Shown in pieces: positions 20,423 to 29,215 of a stretch of DNA of 64,000 nt. The stretch's first letter is position 1; every line of letters begins with the position of its first letter. The translations under genes and the position numbers were made by a program. This DNA comes from Collinsella sp. An268 (GTDB lineage: Bacteria; Actinomycetota; Coriobacteriia; Coriobacteriales; Coriobacteriaceae), in contig NZ_NFJH01000010.1 in the NCBI RefSeq assembly GCF_002159765.1, positions 1 to 64,000 on the forward strand, read 5' to 3'. The notes beneath the pieces were generated by a model. The model was not told the DNA's origin and searched no databases. It was given only the letters and a program-made list of their open reading frames with translations.

Positions 20423-20710
20423 GATGATTCCTTTGCTGGTTGGGTGTGATGGAAGGGGGCTGTCACGCTGCGGCCGTCACCGGCGCCCGCATCGGGCGGC
20501 TCGCACACGGCGCATCGAACCGTAAGCCAGTTAGAACATGTCGAACCTTATGTACATGCGCTCTCCTTCTCTCAGCCCTCCTATGATACCCAGCTCGTAG
20601 CAAAACTCAAGGTGGGAGCGCAAGACCTCGGCTTCTCCAACCTTTCAACTCATGGGCCGCCCGCATGGCCGGGCGCACGGCAAGCCTCTCTTATCCCCTG
20701 CTCCGAGGGG

Positions 20711-20821
20711 ACAGAACCGGCAGATTGTATGTCCTGACGGGAGAGGGACAGAACCGGCAGATTGTATGTCACGACGAGAAAGGGAGAGAAACGGCAGATT
20801 GTATGTCCGTGCGGGGAGAAA
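20711..20821 (+). repeat. 37-bp tandem repeat, three copies
   Basis: Three head-to-tail units of exactly 37 bp (20711-20747, 20748-20784, 20785-20821). Each contains the 15-mer GGCAGATTGTATGTC at 20719, 20756 and 20793; the remaining part is purine-rich and varies more. The array lies in a 720-bp gene-free stretch between prfA and the DUF559-like gene. All three reading frames through it look non-coding. Inverted copies follow at 20902-21004, separated by a short stem-loop around AATGTAT-CTTTCT-ATACAAT (20830-20850). Confidence 0.9.
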
Positions 20822-20901
20822 AGGGGCGGAATGTATCTTTCTATACAATGCGCCGCTTTTTTGCACCTCTCTGAACTGGGCTTTTCCCGGCCGAAAGACA
20901 G

Positions 20902-21004
20902 AACATACAATCTGCCTATACAATCTGCCACTTTTCTCCCCGCACCACGGCGGACATACAATCTGCCCGATTCGTCCCCTCACGTCGCGTGGACATACGC
21001 TCCG
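20902..21004 (-). repeat. Inverted copies of the 37-bp repeat core
   Basis: The complement of GGCAGATTGTATGTC occurs at 20902-20916 (one change), again as a partial copy immediately after it at 20916-20929, at 20953-20967 (perfect), and as a decayed version near 20991-21004. Together with the direct copies this makes a palindromic array about 300 bp wide. The remaining gap up to 21199 contains only a possible -10 (TACAAT, 21112-21117). Confidence 0.85.
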
Positions 21005-21199
21005 CTTCGCTCGCCCTGCCTGTCCGGTCCGTGAGGCGCGCCGACTTTGCCCCCTCCGAAATCGTCCGCCACCGGGTTATCACACCTATCGGTGACTCCG
21101 TCAAATCCGCGTACAATTTGTGTCAGATTCATGACCCAAGTTTTTCTTTTCTCCCCGTTTCTTGTGCTGCAACGCGCCAGATGGCGGCATTATCTAGCC

Positions 21200-22201
21200 A
21201 TGAGTATCGTGGTGTCACATAGGACGGCACGCGCCTTCCACCAACTGCCCCTCCCGCTGGGCGACCTGCGCAGATTCCCCCTAGAACCGGCGCCCCTCAA
21301 AACCGGCGCACCCTGCGCGTGCTCGATCGCCTACGCCCGCGCGGCCCTGCAGAGGTCCGGCCCTGCAGAGGAAGCGCTCGAAAACCTCGAGGTTATCGTC
21401 TCGAAGCCGAGCGAGCGACGCGTCATGCCCGGCATCACCTGCCACCTGCTGGGCGGCGAACTTCCCGCCCGCACACTCCTCGAAATCGAAAAGGGAGTGC
21501 TCGTCCCCGACGTACGACTCTGCGCGCTTGGGGCGGCATCGTATCTGTCCCTGCGCGAGCTCATCGAGTACTATTTCGAGCTCTGCGGCACCTACGCCCT
21601 CTTCCCCGGAGGAAACGAATCGTATCGTAAGCTCAAGACGGCGCGCACGACCACGGAAGACCTGCGCGCGTTCTTTCTCGCGATGCGCCAACGCAATCAC
21701 GCCGCAAAAGCCCTGCGCGCGCTGCGCTATGTCCGTGACGGCTCGCGGAGCCCGATGGAGACCGCCACGGTCATGTTGCTCGTCCTGTCCATGCGCGAGG
21801 GCGGCTTGGGCATTCGCTCGGTTACCATGAATCACGAGATTCCGGTGACAAAAGCCGCGCGTAAACTCACCCGGCGAAAGACCCTTATTTGCGACGCGTT
21901 TATCGCGCGATGCCTGCTCGACATTGAGTACAACGGAATCCTCCACGAGCAGACTGACCAACGCATCATCGACGCGGAGCGCCTAAACGCGCTGCACGCC
22001 ATGGGATACGAGATGCTGGTAATCGATCGCTCCGCCCTGTTCAGCGTGCTGTCGTTCCGGCGTCTTATGGCGAGCATCGAGCGGCATGCACACATCAAGC
22101 AGCGCTATCTGAACGAAGCCTTTCGCATCCGCCAGGAGGAGCTGCGCACCTTCGTCCTCCGCAACTGCCGGAAGCCGGATGACAGCCCCTCCACACCGTA
22201 G
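21200..22201 (+). CDS. AbiEi-like protein with DUF559-type nuclease-fold C-terminus
   Basis: A 333-residue protein of unknown function. The N-terminus (SHRTARAFHQLPLPLGDLRR) and a middle helical part resemble the type IV antitoxin/AbiEi-like regulators found in many copies in Coriobacteriia. The C-terminal third has LLDIEYNGILHEQT then RIIDAERLNALHAMGYEMLVI. This fits the DUF559/Vsr-like restriction-endonuclease fold, in which an acidic residue, a Gly-x-x-His and an Asp-x-x-Arg...Leu...Gly stretch recur. The usual Asp before Gly is Asn here, so activity is doubtful. The start is uncertain: an upstream ATG at 21131 is open but its residues do not look conserved and no Shine-Dalgarno is clear for either. 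It converges on the aldose-epimerase-like gene. Confidence 0.6.
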   Translation: MSIVVSHRTARAFHQLPLPLGDLRRFPLEPAPLKTGAPCACSIAYARAALQRSGPAEEALENLEVIVSKPSERRVMPGITCHLLGGELPARTLLEIEKGVLVPDVRLCALGAASYLSLRELIEYYFELCGTYALFPGGNESYRKLKTARTTTEDLRAFFLAMRQRNHAAKALRALRYVRDGSRSPMETATVMLLVLSMREGGLGIRSVTMNHEIPVTKAARKLTRRKTLICDAFIARCLLDIEYNGILHEQTDQRIIDAERLNALHAMGYEMLVIDRSALFSVLSFRRLMASIERHAHIKQRYLNEAFRIRQEELRTFVLRNCRKPDDSPSTP

Positions 22202-22216
22202 GCGAACGTCCTCTGG

Positions 22217-23104
22217 TTAGAGGAGCGTGATGTCGAACGAGCGCTCGTCCACCGCACCGGGCTCGAGCATCGTGATGTTCTCCTTGTGCTCCAGCACATC
22301 GTCCTCGGTATCGAGCGTGGTGTGGCCCGTCCAAGGCTCAAGCGCCACAAACGGGGCGCCCGGCGCCGCCCAAACGCCCACAAAGTCGAAGCCGGCAAAA
22401 TCGATGCGGATGCCATGACCGGACTTTGTGCCCACCAGCGAGAGCGTATCGCCCGGCACATGGTCCAAAATCATGGTGTCGAAGCGGAAGATATCGCGCG
22501 TGAGCGGCAAGGTGTCCGAGCCGTCCACGGTGCGGAACGTATCCTGGTACGTGGCAAGGCCGCCCTCGACGAGCTTGGGGCAATCGGCCGTCCACGGCTC
22601 GACAAACCGGAACTCGTAATCCTCGTAGGCCTCGCCCGTCCCTTCAACGGGCACGTTAAAGGCAGGATGCCCGCCCACCGAGAACGGCAGCACGACGCTT
22701 CCCGTGTTCTCGACGCGGAACGTCTGCGTGAGCGTCGCCGGCCCCGTGATGGCATAGGTCATGTTGAGCTTGAAGTCATAGGGGTACTGTGCGCGCGTCT
22801 CATCGTTGCTCACAAGCTCATAGGTCACGCTCGAGCCGTCCTCGGAGACCGAAACGAGCTCGTGCTCGTTGATGCGCGCCACGCCGTGGCGACCCATGTG
22901 GCAGGGGCCCTCGGCGGACTCGGCGTAGTCGTTGCGAATGGAACCCACGATGGGGAAGAGCACCGGCGCGTGCTTACCCCAAAACGCGGGATCGGCCTGC
23001 CAGAGATACTCGCGGCCATCGAGCGTAAGGCTCTGGAGCTCGGCGCCCAAAGAGCTGACCTTGGCGGTAAGTGCGCCCTTCTGAATGGTGGTGACGCAAG
23101 ACAT
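22217..23104 (-). CDS. Aldose 1-epimerase family protein (LacX-like)
   Basis: A 295-residue galactose-mutarotase-fold protein. Family features include the N-terminal beta-sheet with ELQSLTLDGREYLWQADPAFW, the substrate-binding APVLFPIVGSIRN, the conserved histidines in HMGRHGVAR and SVGGHPAFNVP, and GHGIRIDFAGFDFVGVWAAP. Such proteins interconvert anomers of hexoses or hexose phosphates; substrate unknown. The ATG at 23104 has GAAAGGGG upstream, and longer in-frame starts run into non-coding sequence. Confidence 0.85.
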   Translation of the reverse strand: MSCVTTIQKGALTAKVSSLGAELQSLTLDGREYLWQADPAFWGKHAPVLFPIVGSIRNDYAESAEGPCHMGRHGVARINEHELVSVSEDGSSVTYELVSNDETRAQYPYDFKLNMTYAITGPATLTQTFRVENTGSVVLPFSVGGHPAFNVPVEGTGEAYEDYEFRFVEPWTADCPKLVEGGLATYQDTFRTVDGSDTLPLTRDIFRFDTMILDHVPGDTLSLVGTKSGHGIRIDFAGFDFVGVWAAPGAPFVALEPWTGHTTLDTEDDVLEHKENITMLEPGAVDERSFDITLL

Positions 23105-23240
23105 GTGAACCCCTTTCACCGGCATGGCGGCCAAGCCGGTCGAGGTGGCATGGCCGAAGGGCCCCTTCGCATCCGTCAGGCCCCGTCTTTTTATCTTAGC
23201 CGTTGCCACACGAGGGGAGCACGCCGCATCCGCGAGCGGC

Positions 23241-23273
23241 AAACGACCCGCCCGGACAGGTCCGGACGGGTCG
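23241..23273 (-). terminator. Terminator of the MarR-ABC operon
   Basis: A GC-rich stem (GCGACCCGTCCGGAC pairing with an imperfect GTCCGGGCGGGTCGT on the minus strand) is followed by TTTGCC. It lies about 50 bp beyond the stop of the second ABC gene. Confidence 0.6.
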
Positions 23274-23319
23274 CAGGTGACAGGGGGCGCGATGGGCGGC
23301 CCCCCCATGCACAGATGCG

Positions 23320-25380
23320 CTACTCGAGCTCAAAGGCGCCCGTGTAGAGCTGGTAGTACGTACCGCGCTTGGCGATCAGCTCGTCATGGCTGCCGCGCTC
23401 AATGATGCGACCGTGGTCGAGCACGATGATGGCATCGGAGTTGCGAACCGTCGACAGGCGGTGCGCGATGACAAACGTGGTGCGGCCGTTCATGAGGGCG
23501 TCCATACCGCGCTGCACGATGGCCTCGGTGCGCGTGTCGATGGAAGACGTCGCCTCGTCGAGGATCATGACCGGCGGGTCGGCCACCGCGGCGCGGCTGA
23601 TCGACAGCAGCTGGCGCTGGCCCTGGGAGAGGTTGGAGCCGTTGTCGGTGAGCATCGTCTGGTACCCCTCGGGCAGGCGCTCGATGAAGCCGTGCGCGCC
23701 CGCGAGCTTGGCGGCGGCGATGCACTCCTCGTCCGTAGCGTCGAGACGGCCGTAGCGGATGTTGTCCATCACGGTGCCGGTAAAGAGGTTCACGTCCTGC
23801 AGCACCATGCCGAGCGAACGGCGAAGGTCATCCTTGCGGATCTTGTTGACGTTGATGCCGTCGTAGCGGATCTTGCCGTCCTGAATGTCGTAGAAGCGGT
23901 TGATGAGGTTCGTGATGGTGGTCTTACCAGCACCGGTAGCACCCACGAACGCGATCTTCTGGCCCGGCTTCGCCCAGACCGAGATGTCGTGCAGCACCGT
24001 GTGGCCCGGCTTGTAGCCAAAGTCCACGTCGTAGAGGCGCACGTCGCCCTCAAGCGGCACGAGTTCGACGGTGCCGTCGTGATGCGGCCACTTCCACGCC
24101 CAACGGCCGGTGCGCTTCGTGGTCTCCACGAGCTCGCCGTTCTGCATCTTGGTGTTGACGAGCGTCACGTAGCCCTCGTCATGCTCGGGCTCCTCGTCGA
24201 GCAGCTCGAAGAGACGCTCGGCGCCGGCGAGGCCCATGACCACGGCGTTGATCTGCTGCGAGATCTGACCAATCTGGCCGGCAAACTGCTTGGTCATGTT
24301 CAAGAACGGCACCGCCACCGCAATGGTGAGCGGCAGACCCGAGAACGAAAGGTTGGGCACCTGGTAGGCAATAAAGACGCCGCCCATAAGCGCCACGACC
24401 ACGTAGAGCAGGTTGCCGAGGTTCATGAGGATGGGGCCGAGCGTGTTGGAGTAGAGGTTCGCGGCGCGCGATGCACGGAAGAGCGCCTCGTTGCGGACGT
24501 CGAAGTCCTCCTGGGCGGCATCCTCGTGGCAGAAGACCTTCACCACGCGCTGACCGTTCATAATCTCCTCGACGTGGCCCTCGACAACGCCAATCTCCTT
24601 CTGCTGCGCAACAAAGTTCTTGGCGGAGCGGCCGCCGAGCGTCTTGGTCATGTAGGCCATAAAGAGCACGCCGGCGATAACCACGAGGAACATCCACACG
24701 CTGTAGTAGAGCATCACGCAGGTCACCGAGCAGATGGTGACGATGGTGAGCGTGATGTTGGGCAGCGACTGGCCAATCATCTGGCGAAGCGTGTCGATGT
24801 CGTTGGTGTAGTGGCTCATGATGTCGCCACGCTGATGCGTGTCGAAGTAGCTGATCGGCAGGTCCTGCATGTGATCGAAGAGCTTCTCGCGGAACTTCTC
24901 GAGCGAGCCCTGCGTGATGATGGCCATCACGCGGGTGTAGCTGAAGTTCAGCACGAGGATGATGGCGTACATGCCAATAAGCGTGAGCGTGAGCGTGGTG
25001 ATCTGGCCGGACACGCTCGCCCAGTCGCCCGTCTGCCACACAGCGGTCACGATCTCGAGCGCGCGCTGCATAAAGGTCGCAGGCAGCGTGCCCAGGATGC
25101 CGGAAATGATGATGAACACCAGCACGAGCGGCAGCATCTTGGGATAGAAGGAGAACAGGGTCTTGATGACGCGGACGAGCGTCTTGAGCCGGACGCCCAT
25201 GCCCTTCTTCTGGGGCATGGCGCGGCGGCCTGCGACGTTTTGGCGCGTATCGTTCTCATCCACGTAGCGCGGGTCGCGCTTCTGGGGCGCCGGGTAGGAG
25301 TTGTCGTTGCCGGAGGCGGCACTCACGCGCTCGACCTCGGCCTCAAAGTCCTTCTCGGTGAACTCGGTCTTACTGCTCAT
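23320..25380 (-). CDS. Heterodimeric multidrug-type ABC exporter, subunit with canonical catalytic site
   Basis: A 686-residue half transporter: a charged N-terminal tail of about 60 residues, a six-helix exporter domain (about 80-370), then an ATPase domain. The ATPase has Walker A FVGATGAGKTT, Walker B VMILDEATSS with the catalytic Glu, and the switch His in VIAHRLSTV. Its signature loop is LSQGQ instead of LSGGQ. The partner gene has the opposite set of changes, so the pair should form one active and one degenerate ATP site, as in TM287/288-type exporters. The ATG overlaps the stop of the partner by 11 bases. Transported substrate unknown. Confidence 0.92.
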   Translation of the reverse strand: MSSKTEFTEKDFEAEVERVSAASGNDNSYPAPQKRDPRYVDENDTRQNVAGRRAMPQKKGMGVRLKTLVRVIKTLFSFYPKMLPLVLVFIIISGILGTLPATFMQRALEIVTAVWQTGDWASVSGQITTLTLTLIGMYAIILVLNFSYTRVMAIITQGSLEKFREKLFDHMQDLPISYFDTHQRGDIMSHYTNDIDTLRQMIGQSLPNITLTIVTICSVTCVMLYYSVWMFLVVIAGVLFMAYMTKTLGGRSAKNFVAQQKEIGVVEGHVEEIMNGQRVVKVFCHEDAAQEDFDVRNEALFRASRAANLYSNTLGPILMNLGNLLYVVVALMGGVFIAYQVPNLSFSGLPLTIAVAVPFLNMTKQFAGQIGQISQQINAVVMGLAGAERLFELLDEEPEHDEGYVTLVNTKMQNGELVETTKRTGRWAWKWPHHDGTVELVPLEGDVRLYDVDFGYKPGHTVLHDISVWAKPGQKIAFVGATGAGKTTITNLINRFYDIQDGKIRYDGINVNKIRKDDLRRSLGMVLQDVNLFTGTVMDNIRYGRLDATDEECIAAAKLAGAHGFIERLPEGYQTMLTDNGSNLSQGQRQLLSISRAAVADPPVMILDEATSSIDTRTEAIVQRGMDALMNGRTTFVIAHRLSTVRNSDAIIVLDHGRIIERGSHDELIAKRGTYYQLYTGAFELE

Positions 25381-27184
25381 CGGCGACACCTCCTTCCAGG
25401 GCGGGCTCAACGTGCGGCGCGGGCTCAGCGGCGGCGCCTGCCTCCGCGTCCTCCTCACCGGTACGGTTCTGCGAGGTGTAGGTCTCGCGGTAGATCTCGC
25501 AGTTCTCCATGAGCTCGGCGTGGCTGCCGAGGCCGGCAATGCGACCGTTGTCGAGCACGAGAATGCGGTCGGCGTGCTCAACGGAGCTCGTACGCTGCGC
25601 GATGATGATCTTGGTCGTGTCGGGCAGGTAGCTCGCCAGACCCTCGCGGATAAGCGCGTCGGTCTTGGTGTCGACGGCGCTCGTGGAATCGTCGAGGATG
25701 AGGACCTTCGGGCGCTTCAGCAGGGCGCGCGCAATGCACAGACGCTGCTTCTGACCACCGGAGACGTTGGTGCCGCCCTGCTCGATGTAGGTGTCGTACT
25801 TCTGCGGGAAGCCCTGGATGAACTCGTCCGCCTGAGCGAGCTTGCAGACCTCCACGAGCTCGTCGTAGGAGGCGTTCGGGTCGCCCCAACGCAGGTTCTC
25901 CTTGATGGTGCCCGAGAAGAGCACGTTTTTTTGCAGCACCACGGCGACGTTGTTGCGGAGGTACTCGAGGTCGTAGTCGCGCACGTCCACGCCGCCCACT
26001 TTGACCGAGCCCTCGGTCACGTCGTACAGGCGGCTGATGAGATTCACGAGCGAGGTCTTAGCCGAACCGGTGCCGCCCATGATGCCGATGGTCTCGCCGG
26101 AGCGAATGTGCAGGTCGATGTCGGTCAACGCCGCGTTCTCGGCCTTCTCGGAATACTTGAACGTCACGTGGTCAAAGTCGATGGAGCCATCCGCCATCTC
26201 CATCACCGGATTCTCCGGGTTCTTGATGGTGGGCTCGGTCTCGATGACCTCGACGATACGCTCGGCAGACTCCTGCGCCATGGTGATCATGGCAAAGACC
26301 ATCGACACCATCATGAGGGCCATGAGGATCATGAAGCCGTAGGTGGTGAGTGCCGAGAACTGGCCGACGTTCAGCGCCACGCCCTTGGTGGAAACGATGA
26401 GGTAGCTACCGAACTGGATGACCACAGCAAAGACCGTGAACACGGCGAGGTTCATCATCGGCGCGTTGAAGGCGAGGATCTTCTCGGCACGGGTGAAGTC
26501 GCGGCAGACGTCCTGAGCGGCGCGGCCGAACTTCTCCTTCTCGTACTCCTGGCGCACGTAGCTCTTGACGTCGCGCATGCCGGTGACGTTCTCCTCGATG
26601 GACTCGTTCAGCGCGTCGTACTTATGGAAGACCGCGCGGAAGATCGGGTGCACGGTGCGCACGACCTTGAAGAGGCCAAAGCCCAGAAGCGGCACGACGA
26701 TCACATACACGATGGCCATGGGGCCGCCCATGATGAAGCCCATGATGATGCCGGCGAGCAGCAGCATCGGGCAGCGGATGGCGGTGCGGATAACCATCAT
26801 GTAGGCGAGCTGGACGTTCGTGATGTCCGTCGTGAGGCGAGTCACGAGCGAGGAGCTCGAGAACTGATCGATGTTGGCGAAGCTGAAGCGCTGCACGGCG
26901 GCAAAGACGTCGTGGCGCAGGTTCTTGGCAAAGCCGCAGCTGGCCTCGGAGCAGGTGATGCCCGCGCCGATACCAAAGGCGAGCGAGGCGAGCGCCATGG
27001 CGATCAAAATGCCCGCGTAGGGCAGCATATCGGCCACCGTCGCGCCCGCCTGAATGGCGTTGATGAGCTGGGCGGTCACGAACGGGATCGCCACCTCCAT
27101 GACGACCTCGCCCGACACGATGAGCGGCGTGGCGATAGCCGCCTTCTTATACTCACGGATGCTTGCCATGAGAGTTTTAAGCAT
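25370..27184 (-). CDS. Heterodimeric multidrug-type ABC exporter, subunit with degenerate site
   Basis: A 604-residue half transporter with six membrane helices and a C-terminal ATPase domain. Walker A is GIMGGTGSAKTS, with Ala in place of the usual Gly before Lys. Walker B ends LILDDSTSAVD, with Asp where the catalytic Glu should be. The switch region is IIIAQRTSSV, with Gln in place of His. The signature SGGQKQR is canonical. These changes mark the degenerate member of a heterodimer with the next gene. The start overlaps the end of the MarR gene by 8 bases, so the three genes form one operon. Confidence 0.92.
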   Translation of the reverse strand: MLKTLMASIREYKKAAIATPLIVSGEVVMEVAIPFVTAQLINAIQAGATVADMLPYAGILIAMALASLAFGIGAGITCSEASCGFAKNLRHDVFAAVQRFSFANIDQFSSSSLVTRLTTDITNVQLAYMMVIRTAIRCPMLLLAGIIMGFIMGGPMAIVYVIVVPLLGFGLFKVVRTVHPIFRAVFHKYDALNESIEENVTGMRDVKSYVRQEYEKEKFGRAAQDVCRDFTRAEKILAFNAPMMNLAVFTVFAVVIQFGSYLIVSTKGVALNVGQFSALTTYGFMILMALMMVSMVFAMITMAQESAERIVEVIETEPTIKNPENPVMEMADGSIDFDHVTFKYSEKAENAALTDIDLHIRSGETIGIMGGTGSAKTSLVNLISRLYDVTEGSVKVGGVDVRDYDLEYLRNNVAVVLQKNVLFSGTIKENLRWGDPNASYDELVEVCKLAQADEFIQGFPQKYDTYIEQGGTNVSGGQKQRLCIARALLKRPKVLILDDSTSAVDTKTDALIREGLASYLPDTTKIIIAQRTSSVEHADRILVLDNGRIAGLGSHAELMENCEIYRETYTSQNRTGEEDAEAGAAAEPAPHVEPALEGGVADEQ

Positions 27185-27701
27185 CTAGTTCCTCCCATCT
27201 GGTACGAATGCGGCGGAGCATACCGAGCAACTCGAGCTTCTCGGCATCGGTCAGGCAGGTGAACGCCTCGCTCCTAAAGCGCGTACGGCTCTCCTGCTCT
27301 AAGCGCGCCTGCTCCACCCCCGCCTCGGTCAGGCGGATGGTAAGCTGCCGGCGATCCTCCGGATTGCGCTCGCGCTCGATGAGGCCGGCGACCTCCATCT
27401 TGTTGAGCACCTCCGAAAGCGAGCCCGGCTTGAGCTCAAAGCAGGCCCCAAGCTCCTGCTGAGACATCTGACCGCCGCGTTTGGCGATGAGGCAGATGAT
27501 GGGCGCCCGCCCGGACATGCCCCCGCCGTGGAAATGCAGGTAGTGCCCGCAGAAGCCGAGCCCGTGGAGCAACGCCTTGGCGAGTTCGTCGTCGCTGAGC
27601 TCCGCATCGGGATGAGTCGGGGCAGCAAGATCTTCCGGCTCTACCGGCACCCTCTCCGCATCCCCGGCCGACGGCATCCCCGAGGTTTTCTCCTCATCCA
27701 T
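27177..27701 (-). CDS. MarR-family transcriptional regulator
   Basis: A protein of about 174 residues with a central winged helix (PIICLIAKRGGQMSQQELGACFELKPGSLSEVLNKME) and the wing signature IERERNPEDRRQLTIRLTEAG typical of MarR. The N-terminal 35 residues are acidic and poorly conserved. It heads the operon with the two ABC exporter genes, so it probably represses them and responds to an exported compound. The ATG at 27701 has a GGGGGGAGGG ribosome-binding site; upstream in-frame starts lack one. A dyad at 27771-27793 is a candidate operator. Confidence 0.88.
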   Translation of the reverse strand: MDEEKTSGMPSAGDAERVPVEPEDLAAPTHPDAELSDDELAKALLHGLGFCGHYLHFHGGGMSGRAPIICLIAKRGGQMSQQELGACFELKPGSLSEVLNKMEVAGLIERERNPEDRRQLTIRLTEAGVEQARLEQESRTRFRSEAFTCLTDAEKLELLGMLRRIRTRWEELDA

Positions 27702-27770
27702 TCGTAGCCCTCCCCCCTTCTTCGTTCTTACCTTCCTTTGAAACAAAAGCAGTCTACTCCCCTTGCCCAC

Positions 27771-27793
27771 AATCATCAAGGTACCAAATGATT
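27771..27793. promoter_or_regulatory. Candidate MarR operator dyad
   Basis: AATCAT (27771-27776) and ATGATT (27788-27793) are separated by 11 bp that contain GGTACC near the centre. The site lies 70 bp upstream of the MarR start in the AT-richer divergent region shared with rlmK. The match to any known MarR site is only by type. Confidence 0.3.
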
Positions 27794-27894
27794 AGGTTGC
27801 AGGATTGTATGGGTTCTTAACAATTGATGGGTCACCTAACGGCACATCGACCGTATACCAGTGAAGGCCCCCGGCACCTTGCATCCCCACTCTT

Positions 27895-27900
27895 TATAAT
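27895..27900 (+). promoter_or_regulatory. Predicted -10 element of rlmK
   Basis: A perfect TATAAT lies 30 bp upstream of the rlmK ATG. No good -35 hexamer is visible 16-18 bp further upstream. Confidence 0.4.
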
Positions 27901-27929
27901 GGTGCGAACACCGACCGACAGGAGCGCCC

Positions 27930-29069
27930 ATGATCGAGCACCGCACGCCCCAGACCACCGTAGACGTTGGCCAGGGCAAGCCCATCCCTGTCCTTGTGCC
28001 CGAGTCCGAGCAGTTTGCCCGCCGCCTCATCAAGGTCGCGCGGCTGCGGCGCAAGTGGGCGGCGCGCGAGGGCGTCACCTGCTACCGCGTCTACGACGCC
28101 GACCTGCCCGACTACGCCGCCGCCATCGATCTCTTTGAGGGCGCACCCGAGACCCCGGGGCGCTGGCTCGTCATCGCCGAGTACGCGGCGCCCAAGACCA
28201 TAGACCCCGAGCTCGCCCACGCGCGCATGACCGACATCCTCGCCATCGCGCCCCGCGTGCTCGGCGTCGCGCCCGACCATGTGCACGCCCGCGAGCGCCT
28301 GCGCGCCCGCGGCGGCTCGCAATACGCGCTCGCCGGCGCCCCCGATGCGCGCCACGGCGGCACAGGCGGCCCGGCGCCCGCCGCGCGGCGCGGCGCGGCA
28401 CATCCCGCAGACGGCGCCGCCGCCGTACACCCCCTCATCCGCGAGGGAGGCCTCACGTTTGAGGTGAACTTCGACGATTACCTCGACACCGGCATCTTCC
28501 TCGACCATCGCGTGACCCGCGGCCTCGTGCGCGAGCATGCGCGCGGGCGGCGCTGGTTTCTGAACCTCTTTGCCTATACGGGCACCGCCACCTGCTACGC
28601 TGCCGATGCCGGCGTAGAGGAGACCGTCACCGTCGACCTCTCCAACACCTACCTCGACTGGGCCGAGCGCAACATGGTGCGCAACGGCTTCGACGGTCCC
28701 GAGCATCACATGGTGCGCGCGGACGTCATGACCTGGATCCGGCAGATGCGGCGAAACCCCAGCAACCGTTGGGACCTCATTTTCTGCGACCCGCCCACGT
28801 TCTCCAACTCCTCGCGCATGAACCGCGCGAGCTTTGACGTGCAACGCGACCATGTGGAGCTCGTAAGCGGCGTTGCGGCGCTCCTCACCCCCGAGGGCGA
28901 GGCCATCTTCTCGTGCAACCTGCGCTCGTTTAAGCCCGATGTGGCCGAGCTTAGCCGTCGCGGCATCGAGCTCGTGGACATCACCGAGAAGACCATTCCC
29001 GAGGACTTCGCGCGCAACCGCCGCATCCATCACTGCTACCTCGTACGTCAGGCGCGCAACCGCAGGTAG
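27930..29069 (+). CDS. rlmK: RlmK-like 23S rRNA methyltransferase (stand-alone)
   Basis: A 379-residue SAM-dependent methyltransferase equivalent to the C-terminal half of E. coli RlmKL, which makes m7G2069 in 23S rRNA. Shared features are CYRVYDADLPDYAAAIDLF, IFLDHRVTR, NLFAYTGTATCYAA (SAM loop), DLSNTYLDWAERN, the catalytic DPPTFSNSSRM, FDVQRDH and the closing RNRRIHHCYLV. The RlmL half with its THUMP domain is missing, so this is the K activity alone. About 40 Gly/Ala/Arg-rich residues (about 135-170) form a low-complexity insertion between the PUA-like part and the methyltransferase domain. The ATG follows an AGGAGC site. Confidence 0.88.
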   Translation: MIEHRTPQTTVDVGQGKPIPVLVPESEQFARRLIKVARLRRKWAAREGVTCYRVYDADLPDYAAAIDLFEGAPETPGRWLVIAEYAAPKTIDPELAHARMTDILAIAPRVLGVAPDHVHARERLRARGGSQYALAGAPDARHGGTGGPAPAARRGAAHPADGAAAVHPLIREGGLTFEVNFDDYLDTGIFLDHRVTRGLVREHARGRRWFLNLFAYTGTATCYAADAGVEETVTVDLSNTYLDWAERNMVRNGFDGPEHHMVRADVMTWIRQMRRNPSNRWDLIFCDPPTFSNSSRMNRASFDVQRDHVELVSGVAALLTPEGEAIFSCNLRSFKPDVAELSRRGIELVDITEKTIPEDFARNRRIHHCYLVRQARNRR

Positions 29070-29098
29070 AGGACCTAGCCTATACCCTTGGCAATAGC

Positions 29099-29104
29099 TA
29101 TAAT
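29099..29104 (+). promoter_or_regulatory. kup: Predicted -10 element of kup
   Basis: TATAAT lies about 112 bp upstream of the kup ATG, just after the rlmK stop. The -35 region at 17 bp spacing (TAGCCT) is weak. It would give a leader of about 105 nt. Confidence 0.4.
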
Positions 29105-29115
29105 GCCATGCAATA

Positions 29116-29147
29116 GGCCGAGCATGCCCACCGGGGGCGTCTCGGCC
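29116..29147 (+). promoter_or_regulatory. Stem-loop in the rlmK-kup gap
   Basis: GGCCGAG and CTCGGCC form a 7-bp stem that is extended inside by GCCC/GGGC. It is followed by CTTGTCT. It is either the terminator of rlmK or a structured leader of kup. I do not see the conserved c-di-AMP riboswitch (ydaO) core, although kup genes often carry one. Confidence 0.5.
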
Positions 29148-29215
29148 CTTGTCTGCTGCATACGAGTGTTCACCTCGGTCACCGCAGATAACCGTCCCGT
29201 ATGTTGAGGAGTGGT

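Noticed and set aside
20711-20821. CRISPR array
   Set aside because: Units are strict 37-bp tandem repeats with no unique spacers of constant length, only three copies, and no cas genes nearby.
20652-21095. Open frame through the repeat array as a repeat protein
   Set aside because: Several frames are open on both strands across the array, composition is not protein-like, and no start signal is present.
29070-29215. c-di-AMP (ydaO) riboswitch before kup
   Set aside because: A stem-loop is present but the conserved core sequences of that riboswitch are not visible. A covariance-model search for RF00379 would decide.
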